Source: Algiphilus sp965216485 (GTDB lineage: Bacteria > Pseudomonadota > Gammaproteobacteria > Nevskiales > Nevskiaceae). Taken from it: a stretch of DNA of 64,000 nucleotides. This document shows, one piece after another, positions 35,266 to 43,518 of this stretch (the stretch's first letter is position 1; the number at the start of each line of letters is the position of its first letter). The notes under the pieces were generated by a model. That model was not told where the DNA came from. It ran no database searches and saw nothing but the letters and a program-made list of their open reading frames with translations. The position numbers were made by a program, and so were the translations under genes. The stretch covers positions 558,001 to 622,000 of the forward strand of contig NZ_OZ244162.1 of assembly GCF_965216485.1 (NCBI RefSeq). The letters are read 5' to 3'.

Positions 35266-36300
35266 ATGAATGCCTCAGCACGTACCAATACCCGCGTTGT
35301 TCTCGCCCGTCGACCGCAAGGCGCGGTTCGTCCAGAGCACTTCCGAGTCGAGCACGCGCCTGTTCCAGATATCGGCGATGGCGAGATGCTTCTGGAAACC
35401 TGCTTCCTGTCACTGGATCCGTACATGCGCTTGCGCATGAACGATGGCCCCTCCTACGCAGAGCCGGTTCAGGTTGGAGAGCCGATGTGCGGTGGTACCG
35501 TCTGTCGCGTGGTGCAATCTCGCCATCCCCGCTATGAAGCGGGCGATCTCGCCCTGGCCTTCACCGGTTGGCAGCACTATGCGGTGTCCAATGGGGACGG
35601 CGTGATGCCTCTGGACAAGGCGCTGGAACATCCGTCCTACGCCCTCGGCATCCTCGGGATGCCGGGATTCACGGCATACCACGGGCTGCTCAATATCGGT
35701 CAACCCCGCTCCGGAGAAACGGTAGTGGTCGCCGCGGCTACGGGGGCGGTCGGGTCCGCAGTGGGCCAGATTGCGAAGATCAAGGGATGCCGTACGGTGG
35801 GCGTGGCCGGAGGCGCCGAGAAATGCCGCTTCGCCGTGGAATCGCTCGGCTTCGATGCGTGCGTTGACCACGCTTCCGATGATTTCCAGCGGCAACTGAC
35901 CGCGGCTGCTCCGGAAGGCATTGATGTTTACTTCGAGAACGTCGGCGGCGCTGTCTTCGATGCGGTCCTGCCGCTGCTGAATGAAGGCGCGCGTATTCCA
36001 TTGTGCGGCGTCATTGCCTGGTATGACGCCGATGGCGTGCCAGATGGGCCGAATCAGCTCCCTGGCCTCATGCGCGCGATGCTGGTGCAGCGCATCAAGA
36101 TGCAGGGTTTCGTCATTCTCGATGAGTACGAGCGGCACTACGGTGCATTCCTCAAGGATATGGGGCAGTGGCTGGCGAGCGGACAGATCACGGTGCGGGA
36201 AGACATTGTCGCGGGCCTCGAAGCCGCACCGGAGGCTTTCGTCGGTCTGTTGCATGGGCGCAACTTCGGCAAGCTTGTGGTGCGCGTGGCTGAGCCCTGA
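35266..36300 (+). CDS. MDR-family NADPH-dependent enone reductase (PTGR/CurA-like)
   Basis: A 344-aa zinc-free medium-chain reductase of the leukotriene-B4 12-hydroxydehydrogenase / curcumin-reductase group: LSLDPYMRLRM near residue 50, the nucleotide-binding AATGAVGSAVGQIAKIKGC, and the family-typical FENVGGAVFDAVLPLLN. These enzymes reduce C=C bonds conjugated to ketones. It stands 77 bp after the monooxygenase gene and 39 bp before the ferredoxin gene. Confidence 0.82.
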   Translation: MNASARTNTRVVLARRPQGAVRPEHFRVEHAPVPDIGDGEMLLETCFLSLDPYMRLRMNDGPSYAEPVQVGEPMCGGTVCRVVQSRHPRYEAGDLALAFTGWQHYAVSNGDGVMPLDKALEHPSYALGILGMPGFTAYHGLLNIGQPRSGETVVVAAATGAVGSAVGQIAKIKGCRTVGVAGGAEKCRFAVESLGFDACVDHASDDFQRQLTAAAPEGIDVYFENVGGAVFDAVLPLLNEGARIPLCGVIAWYDADGVPDGPNQLPGLMRAMLVQRIKMQGFVILDEYERHYGAFLKDMGQWLASGQITVREDIVAGLEAAPEAFVGLLHGRNFGKLVVRVAEP

Positions 36301-36339
36301 CGGGCGGCACCTTCGACCGGACACCATGGGGAGCGGGCA

Positions 36340-36660
36340 ATGGGTAAGGTGATTTTTGTCGGAACCGACGGCCAAAGCCGGTGCCTGGAGGCGGCCGAGG
36401 GGCAGAACCTCATGCAATGCGCAGTCGATCACATGCTTCCTGGCATCGCCGGGGACTGTGGTGGTTGCTGCAGTTGCGCCACCTGTCACGCCTATGTTGA
36501 TCCTTCCTGGCTGGCCGCTTCCGGCGTGCCGGGCGAGGAGGAGCACATGATGATTGAAGGCGCCGTCGAGCCGAAGCCGAACAGTCGACTGCTCTGCCAG
36601 ATCACCATGTCCGAGGCGCTCGACGGGGTGGTCATTCACCTGCCCGAGTCGGCCTTGTAA
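36340..36660 (+). CDS. Putidaredoxin-type [2Fe-2S] ferredoxin
   Basis: A 106-aa ferredoxin. The cluster ligands are Cys40, Cys46 and Cys49 (GDCGGCCSCATCHAY) and Cys86 (LLCQ), the Cx5Cx2C...C pattern of adrenodoxin/putidaredoxin. An extra Cys43-Cys44 pair lies inside the binding loop. It is the expected electron donor to the P450 in the same operon. The matching reductase must be encoded elsewhere. Confidence 0.9.
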   Translation: MGKVIFVGTDGQSRCLEAAEGQNLMQCAVDHMLPGIAGDCGGCCSCATCHAYVDPSWLAASGVPGEEEHMMIEGAVEPKPNSRLLCQITMSEALDGVVIHLPESAL

Positions 36661-36713
36661 GCGATGCGCACGCCATCGCCAGCTGCTCAGTGTTCCTGGA
36701 TGCGTCAAGCGTG

Positions 36714-37310
36714 ATGACTCCGTCCGCCGGACCCGGGGCGCAGGCTGCGGTGTCCCGTCATCCCGAGCCCCGACACGCCGCGTCGCCGCGCTCCCGAGGG
36801 TCGGATGTCGCGCAGGGTGTGGCGGATGCCCCACTCATCATCGAGGCGCTGGAGATGCGGCGAAAGGGCGATATGGACAGCGCGCACGCCGCGCTGGACG
36901 CGCTTCTGCGCCACATGGTTCCAGAGGCGGAAATGACCCGCCTGTGCAAGGCGGAGGGCGACATGGCTGCGCTATTGATGGAGCACGTGGACTATCTGGC
37001 GTCGCGCCCCTGCCATCGTCGGCATGCGCAGTTGCGGCAATTGCTTCCTCTTGCATTGACCATGCTGAGGGCCGTTGCGGAGGCATCGGAAAGCGAGCCG
37101 GCTGTCCCGGTCACCTTGACCGCGCGCGAGGCCGAGATACTGCATCTGCTTGCAACCGGAGCATCGAACGAGACCATCAGCCGCCAGGCGCATGTTTCCT
37201 TGAATACGGTGAAATATCACCTCAAGAACATCTATTCCAAACTCGGGGCCGGTTCCCGGCTGGAGGCCATTCAGCGCGCCCGCCGTGCCGGTATCGCCAT
37301 CCAGGAGTGA
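36714..37310 (+). CDS. Small LuxR-type HTH protein without a recognised sensor domain
   Basis: The C-terminal ~60 residues are a LuxR helix-turn-helix (LTAREAEILHLLATGASNE, NTVKYHLKNIYSKLGAGSR) that is strikingly like the HTH of the large regulator at 27583 (NTIKFHLKNIYSKL). The N-terminal ~125 residues show no receiver, autoinducer or NTPase motif; they look helical. ATG 36714 gives 198 aa; GTG 36690 is an alternative. It closes the P450 island and may compete with or replace the large regulator at related sites (inference). Confidence 0.75.
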   Translation: MTPSAGPGAQAAVSRHPEPRHAASPRSRGSDVAQGVADAPLIIEALEMRRKGDMDSAHAALDALLRHMVPEAEMTRLCKAEGDMAALLMEHVDYLASRPCHRRHAQLRQLLPLALTMLRAVAEASESEPAVPVTLTAREAEILHLLATGASNETISRQAHVSLNTVKYHLKNIYSKLGAGSRLEAIQRARRAGIAIQE

Positions 37311-37316
37311 TACCAC

Positions 37317-38873
37317 TCAGCCATCATCCGAAGGCCCGCGCCACAGGACTTCATAGAGGTCGTGGCGGCGGTCCTTCCAGTTCTGCACGGTGCCGGCCTG
37401 GCGTGCCTGATAGAGCGCGTCGAGATCCAGATCAGCGAAGGCCAGCTGTTCGACATTGGGGGTGGTGTCTGCCGCTACGCCATCGCGCGCGAAGGGAAAG
37501 TCACAGGGCGTGATGATGGCGCTCTGGGCGTAATGGATGTCCATGTTGTGGAACCGCGGCAAATTGCCGACGTTGCCTGCAATGGCCACATAGACCTGGT
37601 TCTCGACGGCGCGGGCGTGCGCCGAGTAGCGCACGCGCAGATAGCCATTGCGCTCTTCGGTGGAGAAGGGCACGAACAGCATGGTTGCGCCCTGATTCAC
37701 CAGATGGCGCCCCAGCTCTGGGAACTCGCTGTCGTAGCAGGTCAGCACGCCGATGGTGCCGCAGTCGGTGTCGATGGCACGCACCACGTCACCGCCTTCG
37801 ATCTGCCACCAGTAGCGTTCGCCCGGGGTGGGCTGAATCTTGGGCTGCTCGTGCACGGAGCCATCGCGCAGGAAGACGTGCGCGACATTCTGCAGTACGC
37901 CGGTGGAGCTGAACTGTGGGTGGCTGCCCGCAATGATGTTGACGTTGTAGCGGATGGCCAGGTCCTGGAAGAGTTCCTCCAGCGCGTCGTTGTAGTCCGC
38001 CAGCCGCCGGATGGAGTCGCGCGGCGACATCTCGCGGTCCTCGATGGATAGCAACTGGAAGGCGAAGTACTCCGGGAACAGCACGAAATCCGATTTGACG
38101 TCGGCCACCGCGTCCACGAAGTGGCGCACGATCTTGGCGAATTCATCGAAGGATTCGATGCCGCGCTGGAGGTACTGCACGATGGCGATGCGCACCACCG
38201 AGGCCGGGCGGTCCGGGGCGGAGACCGTCTTGGTGGTCTGCGTCTCGGCACCGCGGTTGCGCCAGATCATGTGCGTGGCGAAGCCGCAGGATTCGGTGTC
38301 CGAGGGCAGGTAATTCTGCAGCACGCCCACGCATTCGAAGCCTTGCTGCAGCTGGAAGCTCATCACTGGATCGCGGATCTGGCGTTCGCGCACGGCTTCG
38401 CAATAGGCTTCCACGCTCTCGAAACGGCGCCGGCGCCGGCCGTAGCCGGGGATGCGTCCACCGAAGGCAATGCCCTTCAGCATCTCGTCGATGCACAGCT
38501 TGCGGCGTGCCGCATACAGCCGATGGCCAATGCGCAATCCGCGGTAGTCGGGATCGACGCAGACTTCGTAGGCGTAGAGCCAATCACCATTCGGGTTGTC
38601 GGTGGTGCCGAAGCCGCCGCCGGTGATCTCCCGCCAGGTGTGCTTGGACAGTGCGCGTTCCTCCGACACGCGCAGCGACGCGGAGTAGCCGACGATCTGG
38701 TCCTCGTAGATCGCCACCATGTGGCCGGGCGGATAGTGGTTGAGCTGTCCGCGTAGCTCGTCCTTGCTGTACGGCCCCATCTCGGCATAGACCTTGGCGG
38801 TCAGCGCGATGATGGCCGGAATGTCTTCCGGAACGGCTTGGCGAATGAAGAGTTTCTGGCCACGCTTGGGCAT
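37317..38873 (-). CDS. GNAT acetyltransferase-nitrilase fusion protein
   Basis: A 518-aa two-domain protein. Residues about 1-205 form a GNAT N-acetyltransferase (EVCVDPDYRGLRIGHRLY, the acetyl-CoA loop). Residues about 220-510 form a carbon-nitrogen hydrolase with its Glu-Lys-Cys triad: FPEYFA, PKIQPTPGE and LTCYDSEFPE. This fusion is a recognised bacterial architecture. The pairing suggests acyl transfer and amide hydrolysis on one substrate, which is unknown. The gene is convergent with the small LuxR gene (6 bp apart) and divergent from the glycosyltransferase gene. Confidence 0.87.
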   Translation of the reverse strand: MPKRGQKLFIRQAVPEDIPAIIALTAKVYAEMGPYSKDELRGQLNHYPPGHMVAIYEDQIVGYSASLRVSEERALSKHTWREITGGGFGTTDNPNGDWLYAYEVCVDPDYRGLRIGHRLYAARRKLCIDEMLKGIAFGGRIPGYGRRRRRFESVEAYCEAVRERQIRDPVMSFQLQQGFECVGVLQNYLPSDTESCGFATHMIWRNRGAETQTTKTVSAPDRPASVVRIAIVQYLQRGIESFDEFAKIVRHFVDAVADVKSDFVLFPEYFAFQLLSIEDREMSPRDSIRRLADYNDALEELFQDLAIRYNVNIIAGSHPQFSSTGVLQNVAHVFLRDGSVHEQPKIQPTPGERYWWQIEGGDVVRAIDTDCGTIGVLTCYDSEFPELGRHLVNQGATMLFVPFSTEERNGYLRVRYSAHARAVENQVYVAIAGNVGNLPRFHNMDIHYAQSAIITPCDFPFARDGVAADTTPNVEQLAFADLDLDALYQARQAGTVQNWKDRRHDLYEVLWRGPSDDG

Positions 38874-38986
38874 GATTCAGGCTCGTTGCGGAAAGTAGGC
38901 TGTCATACAAGAGTCACCGGACTGTCACGGCGCGACAACGCATGCGTCATAAGCTGCGCCCTGCTTCAATGAGCCGGAGACCGCTA

Positions 38987-40126
38987 ATGCGCATAGCTTA
39001 CGGTGTGATGGGCTACGGACGCGGGCACGCCATGCGGACCATGAGCGTTTTGCCCGCGCTGATGGCAGAACACGAGGTTACCGTGTACGCGGGGGGGGAT
39101 GCCTTTGATGTACTGGCGCCGCTCTTCCCGACCGTGCGCATCCCGACGATCGGCTACCGCTACAACAATCGCGGCGGCCACTCGCTGCCGCGCACGTTCA
39201 GCGAGAACCTGGCGCCGATGGCCGATCTGCTGCTGGGTGGGCCGGGCACCGAAGCGCTGGAGCGCGAGATGCGCAGCCGCGGCACCCAGCTGATCATCTC
39301 CGATTCCGAGGCCTGGACGCACCGCGCCGGCGCGCGTCTCGGCATCCCGCGCATCAGCTTCGATCATGTCGGCATCATCGCCTGGTGCAAGCCGAATTTT
39401 CCGGCCGATCTCTGGCTCGCGGGTCAGCGCGACGCCATCGGCTATCGCACCTTGATGGGCGAACCGGATCGGGTGCTGATCTCCAGTTTCTATCCGGCCG
39501 AGCCCTACCGCGACGATGCCCGCGTGGTGGGCCCGATGTTGCGCGATGTGGTGAAGGGACTGAAACCGAAGCGTGGCGACTTCCTGCTGGTCTACTTCAA
39601 CAAGGGCATCCACCAGTACCGCGCCCATGTCGACCGCACGCTGCGCCTGCTCGACATGCCGGTCAAGGTCTATGGCACGCCGTGGAAGGGCCAGAGCGAG
39701 AACCTGGAATTCTGTGCGCCCAGCAACGAATGGTTCGCGCACGATCTGGCGGCCTGCCGCGCCGTGCTGTCCACCGCCGGCAATCAGCTTATTGGCGAGG
39801 CGCTGCATTTCGGCAAGCCCATTCTTGCTGTGCCAGAGGATGCTTTCGAGCAACGCCTGAATGCGACCATGGTGGAGCGCATGGGCATCGGCATGCGAGT
39901 GGCCGCCAGCCAGCTCTCGCCTTCGCATGTGGACCGGCTGCTGTCGCACGAGGATCAATTTGCGAGCCGCACCGCCGAGTACGCTTCTGATGGCCGCGCC
40001 GAGGCCATTTCCACGCTCGAGCGCTATATCGACGAACTGGGCAGCAGCGTAGTGGCGGTCAGTGCCGGAAAGTCGCGCGCGGCGCGGAGCCGGCTGTCGC
40101 GCACCGCACTGGTGGCGGCGCGCTAG
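38987..40126 (+). CDS. MurG/GT28-like glycosyltransferase
   Basis: A 379-aa GT-B-fold protein. The N-terminal YGVMGYGRGHAMRT is a nucleotide-sugar GT glycine-rich loop, and the C-terminal domain has the donor-binding pattern STAGNQLIGEALHFGKPILAVP, typical of family 28-like and other lipid or secondary-metabolite glycosyltransferases. ATG 38987 is preceded by GGAGA; ATG 38969 is also in frame. Its acceptor is unknown. It is transcribed alone, divergent from the GNAT-nitrilase gene. Confidence 0.75.
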   Translation: MRIAYGVMGYGRGHAMRTMSVLPALMAEHEVTVYAGGDAFDVLAPLFPTVRIPTIGYRYNNRGGHSLPRTFSENLAPMADLLLGGPGTEALEREMRSRGTQLIISDSEAWTHRAGARLGIPRISFDHVGIIAWCKPNFPADLWLAGQRDAIGYRTLMGEPDRVLISSFYPAEPYRDDARVVGPMLRDVVKGLKPKRGDFLLVYFNKGIHQYRAHVDRTLRLLDMPVKVYGTPWKGQSENLEFCAPSNEWFAHDLAACRAVLSTAGNQLIGEALHFGKPILAVPEDAFEQRLNATMVERMGIGMRVAASQLSPSHVDRLLSHEDQFASRTAEYASDGRAEAISTLERYIDELGSSVVAVSAGKSRAARSRLSRTALVAAR

Positions 40127-40203
40127 CTGCTCAGCAACAGGCGCCCGCCACACAGAGCGAGGCGGCCGCTACTATGCGGCCTTTGTTTTCATGAGGGTTG
40201 CCG

Positions 40204-41199
40204 ATGCGCGCACCGCATCCGCGCGATGTCTGCCTGTGCTCGCGGCGATGGCCGCTGTTGCCGGTGGTTGCACTGTCGGTGCTGCTGTCGGGCTGCACGG
40301 TCAATGCCGCCGGCTTCGTGCAAGGCGTCTATACCCTCAATGATCCCGAACTGAAGGAAATCTCCGGTCTGGCACCAGCAGCCACCGGCGATTTCTGGGG
40401 GCACAACGATCACGGCAACCGCGCGCGGCTCTTTCGACTCGGCCGGGAGGGGCAGGCGCTGGGGCGCGTGGTGATCAAGGGCAGCAGCAATCTGGATTGG
40501 GAGGATATCGCACGCATGCCCACTGCCCGCGGTGGCTGTCTGCTGGTGGGCGACATTGGCGACAATCTGGCGCGCCGCGACAGCGTGCATATCGAGTTCA
40601 TTCCCGAGCCCGGTGTCGATGCACGCGAGGCCCGTGTGGCCGGGCACCTGGTGTTCCGCTATCCGGACGGGCCGCGCGACGCCGAAGGCTTGGCCTTTGA
40701 TCAACGCGACCGCCAGATCTACGTGCTGAGCAAGCGCGAGACGCCGCCGGCGCTCTACCGCTTGCCGGCGCCGCCGGATTGCAACGGCATGGCGGCCGCC
40801 GAGGACGGCGATCCTGTGCTGGCCGAGTACGTGGGCGACGTCGAGCTGCCGCCTCCGCCGATGTCGACCTTCTTCGAGGGGCCACGCCGGGCCCTGGGCT
40901 TCAATCTGCCCACCGGCCTGGACATCACACCGGATGGACAGCGGATGGCCGTGCTGAGCTACGGCGCGGTTTTCGTCTACGACCGTGCGCCGGGGGAACG
41001 CTGGGAAGAGGCGCTGCGGCGCTATCCCGGACGGCGCGTGTTGCCGATGATGGAGCAGGCGGAGTCCATCATTCTGAGCTCCGATGGCAGCCTCGCCGTG
41101 GTCGCCAGCGAGGGGCGCCAGGGGCAGATGGTGCACATCACGCTGCCCGACATCGACCCCACACGCCCTCGCCTGCCGGGTGGTGCTGCCACTCCCTGA
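40204..41199 (+). CDS. Predicted lipoprotein with beta-propeller-like repeats
   Basis: A 331-aa protein whose leader ends in a lipobox LLSGC (about residue 29), so it should be a lipoprotein. The mature part has repeated strand-rich segments (SGLAPAATGDFWGHNDHGNR, DAEGLAFDQRDRQIYVLSK, PTGLDITPDGQRMAVLSYG) resembling esterase-like or NHL-type propeller blades. I do not recognise a catalytic motif and assign no function. ATG 40204 is preferred over the TTG at 40198. Transcribed alone. Confidence 0.6.
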   Translation: MRAPHPRDVCLCSRRWPLLPVVALSVLLSGCTVNAAGFVQGVYTLNDPELKEISGLAPAATGDFWGHNDHGNRARLFRLGREGQALGRVVIKGSSNLDWEDIARMPTARGGCLLVGDIGDNLARRDSVHIEFIPEPGVDAREARVAGHLVFRYPDGPRDAEGLAFDQRDRQIYVLSKRETPPALYRLPAPPDCNGMAAAEDGDPVLAEYVGDVELPPPPMSTFFEGPRRALGFNLPTGLDITPDGQRMAVLSYGAVFVYDRAPGERWEEALRRYPGRRVLPMMEQAESIILSSDGSLAVVASEGRQGQMVHITLPDIDPTRPRLPGGAATP

Positions 41200-41279
41200 G
41201 GCGCCGCGCCAGAGCGTTCAGCCTCGTGCCGCTTTCAGCCTGCTAGCATGCCGTTCTTTCATTCTTCACGGATGCAACG

Positions 41280-43373
41280 ATGCATACGCTTCGCGCCTGT
41301 ACCGCAGGCTTGTTGCTGACGCTGCTCGTGCCTGGGGCCTTCGCAGCCCCGCGCGACGCGGGCGTCCTCGAAGACCGCATGCAGCCCATGGTGGACCCGG
41401 GCGATGACTTCTACCGTTACGTCAATGGCCGCTGGCTGGACCGCACCGCCATCCCGCCCGACCGCTCCAATTACGGCACCTTCACCATCATCCACGAGCG
41501 TACCCAGGAGCAGTTGAGAGACCTCATCGACTGCCTACCCTGCATTGGAGACAGCGAGGATCCGGAAGTCCAGGAGGCGCGCAAGATCAGTGCCCTCTAT
41601 CGCAGCTACATGGATATGGCGACGATCGAGGAACGCGGTGTGACACCGATCCAGCCCACGCTGGAGCGCATTCTGAAGGTGGATGATCGGGCCGCCCTGC
41701 CCGCGCTATTTGCCGAACTGCAGCAGATCGGCATCGACCTGCCGGTGGGGCTCTCCATCTTCCGCGATGCGCGTATGCCGTCGCAGTACGCGCTCTATGT
41801 CAGCCAGGCGGGGCTTGGCATGCCGGAGCGAACCTATTACCTCTCCGACAAGGCGCGCTTTGCCGAATTGCGTCCGGCCTATCGTGCGCATGTTGCCGAT
41901 ATGCTGGCCTTGGCGGGTCTGGACCAGGCTGAGCGGCGCGCCGAGGCGGTCTGGGCGCTGGAAAGCGCACTGGCCGAAGCGCACTGGACGCGGGTGCGCT
42001 CGCGCGACCGGCAGGCGACCTACAATCCCTCCCCACTGACGGATCTCTCCGAACTGGCGCCGGGTTTCGATTGGACGGCCTTCTTCGAGGCGCTGGGTCC
42101 GATCACCCCCGAGCGCGTCATCATCCGCCAGCCCGAGGCCTTCACCGCCACGGCACGCGTTCTGGCGGAACGGCCCTTGTTCCAGCTGCAGTCCTGGATT
42201 GCCTACCACGTGCTGGCCAGCTACGCGCCCTATCTGAGTTCTCCGCTGGTGGCCGAACACTTCGATTTCCATCAGTCCGCCTTGAGTGGCATCGAGCAGC
42301 CCAAGGCGCGCTGGAAGCGCGCGCTGGGGCTGGTCGAACGCGGCATGGGCGAGGCGCTCGGCAAGCGCTACGTCGCGGAGCACTTTCCGGCGGCCTACCG
42401 GGCGCGTGTGCAGCGCATGGTCGATTATCTGACCCGCGCCTACCGCAGTCGCATCCAGTCGCTGTCCTGGATGGGGGAGCGTACGCGCGAGGAGGCGCTG
42501 GAGAAGCTCGATCAGTTCTCCACCAAGATCGGCTATCCGGAGCACTGGCGGGACTACAGCGCACTCGCCATTGAGGAAGACGATCTGCTGGGCAATGTCA
42601 TGCGTATCCAGCGACACGAATTCGACTTCCACTACGGCAAGCTCGGCCAACCGGTGGATGAGGACGAGTGGTTCATGACCCCGCAGACGGTCAATGCCTA
42701 CTACAGCCCCGGCGGTAACGAGATCGTCTTTCCGGCGGCGATTCTGCAGCCGCCTTTCTTCGATCCGGCAGCCGACGACGCGGTCAATTACGGCGCCATC
42801 GGTGCCGTCATCGGACACGAAATCGGTCACGGCTTCGATGACCAAGGTTCGCGCTTCGACGGCGAGGGGCGGATGCGCAACTGGTGGACCGACGCGGATC
42901 GGGAGCGCTTCGAACAGCGTACGGCGGCCCTCGTCGAGCAGTACAACGCCTTCTGCCCGCTGCCCGATCACTGCGTCAACGGTGCTCTGTCGCTGGGCGA
43001 GAATATTGGGGATCTGGGTGGGCTGAGCATCGCCTACGTCGCCCTGCAGATGGCGCTTGAGGATGCGCATCAGTCACCGCAGCGCGAGGAACTGCACAGC
43101 GGTGAGATCGGCATTGCCCGGCCCAATCCGAGCCGTGCCCGCATCGACGGCTGGAGCGCGTCGCAGCGCTTCTTCATCGGCTGGGGCCAGATCTGGGCAC
43201 GTAAGTACCGCGAGGATGAACTGATCAACCGGCTCAACAATGGCCCGCACGCGCCGGACCGTTATCGCACCAATGGCGTTGTGCGCAATATCGATGCCTG
43301 GTATGAGGCCTTCGACGTGACACCCGAGGATGCGCTCTACCTGGCCCCCGAGGCGCGGGTTTCCATCTGGTGA
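41280..43373 (+). CDS. M13-family (neprilysin/PepO-like) zinc metallopeptidase, secreted
   Basis: A 697-aa protein with a signal peptide (cleavage about residue 23, GAFA-AP). The zinc site HEIGH (513-517) is followed by the third-ligand motif ENIGDLGG (ExxxD, about 60 residues on), and substrate-binding NAYYSPGGNE precedes it; the protein ends in the family-typical Trp (VSIW). It is full length for bacterial M13 enzymes. It would cleave peptides in the periplasm or outside the cell. No operon partner. Confidence 0.92.
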   Translation: MHTLRACTAGLLLTLLVPGAFAAPRDAGVLEDRMQPMVDPGDDFYRYVNGRWLDRTAIPPDRSNYGTFTIIHERTQEQLRDLIDCLPCIGDSEDPEVQEARKISALYRSYMDMATIEERGVTPIQPTLERILKVDDRAALPALFAELQQIGIDLPVGLSIFRDARMPSQYALYVSQAGLGMPERTYYLSDKARFAELRPAYRAHVADMLALAGLDQAERRAEAVWALESALAEAHWTRVRSRDRQATYNPSPLTDLSELAPGFDWTAFFEALGPITPERVIIRQPEAFTATARVLAERPLFQLQSWIAYHVLASYAPYLSSPLVAEHFDFHQSALSGIEQPKARWKRALGLVERGMGEALGKRYVAEHFPAAYRARVQRMVDYLTRAYRSRIQSLSWMGERTREEALEKLDQFSTKIGYPEHWRDYSALAIEEDDLLGNVMRIQRHEFDFHYGKLGQPVDEDEWFMTPQTVNAYYSPGGNEIVFPAAILQPPFFDPAADDAVNYGAIGAVIGHEIGHGFDDQGSRFDGEGRMRNWWTDADRERFEQRTAALVEQYNAFCPLPDHCVNGALSLGENIGDLGGLSIAYVALQMALEDAHQSPQREELHSGEIGIARPNPSRARIDGWSASQRFFIGWGQIWARKYREDELINRLNNGPHAPDRYRTNGVVRNIDAWYEAFDVTPEDALYLAPEARVSIW

Positions 43374-43518
43374 AGGTCAGCGCGCTATGGCCGGAAGGCG
43401 CCATGCGCTAGGCTCGCGATAGCCAATAGGGGCGAGGGGGCCCTGTGGCAATGCACAACAATATGAACGACACACACGCGGCCCGTCGGCACAGGCGGGC
43501 ATGGCCGGAGCGAGGCGC

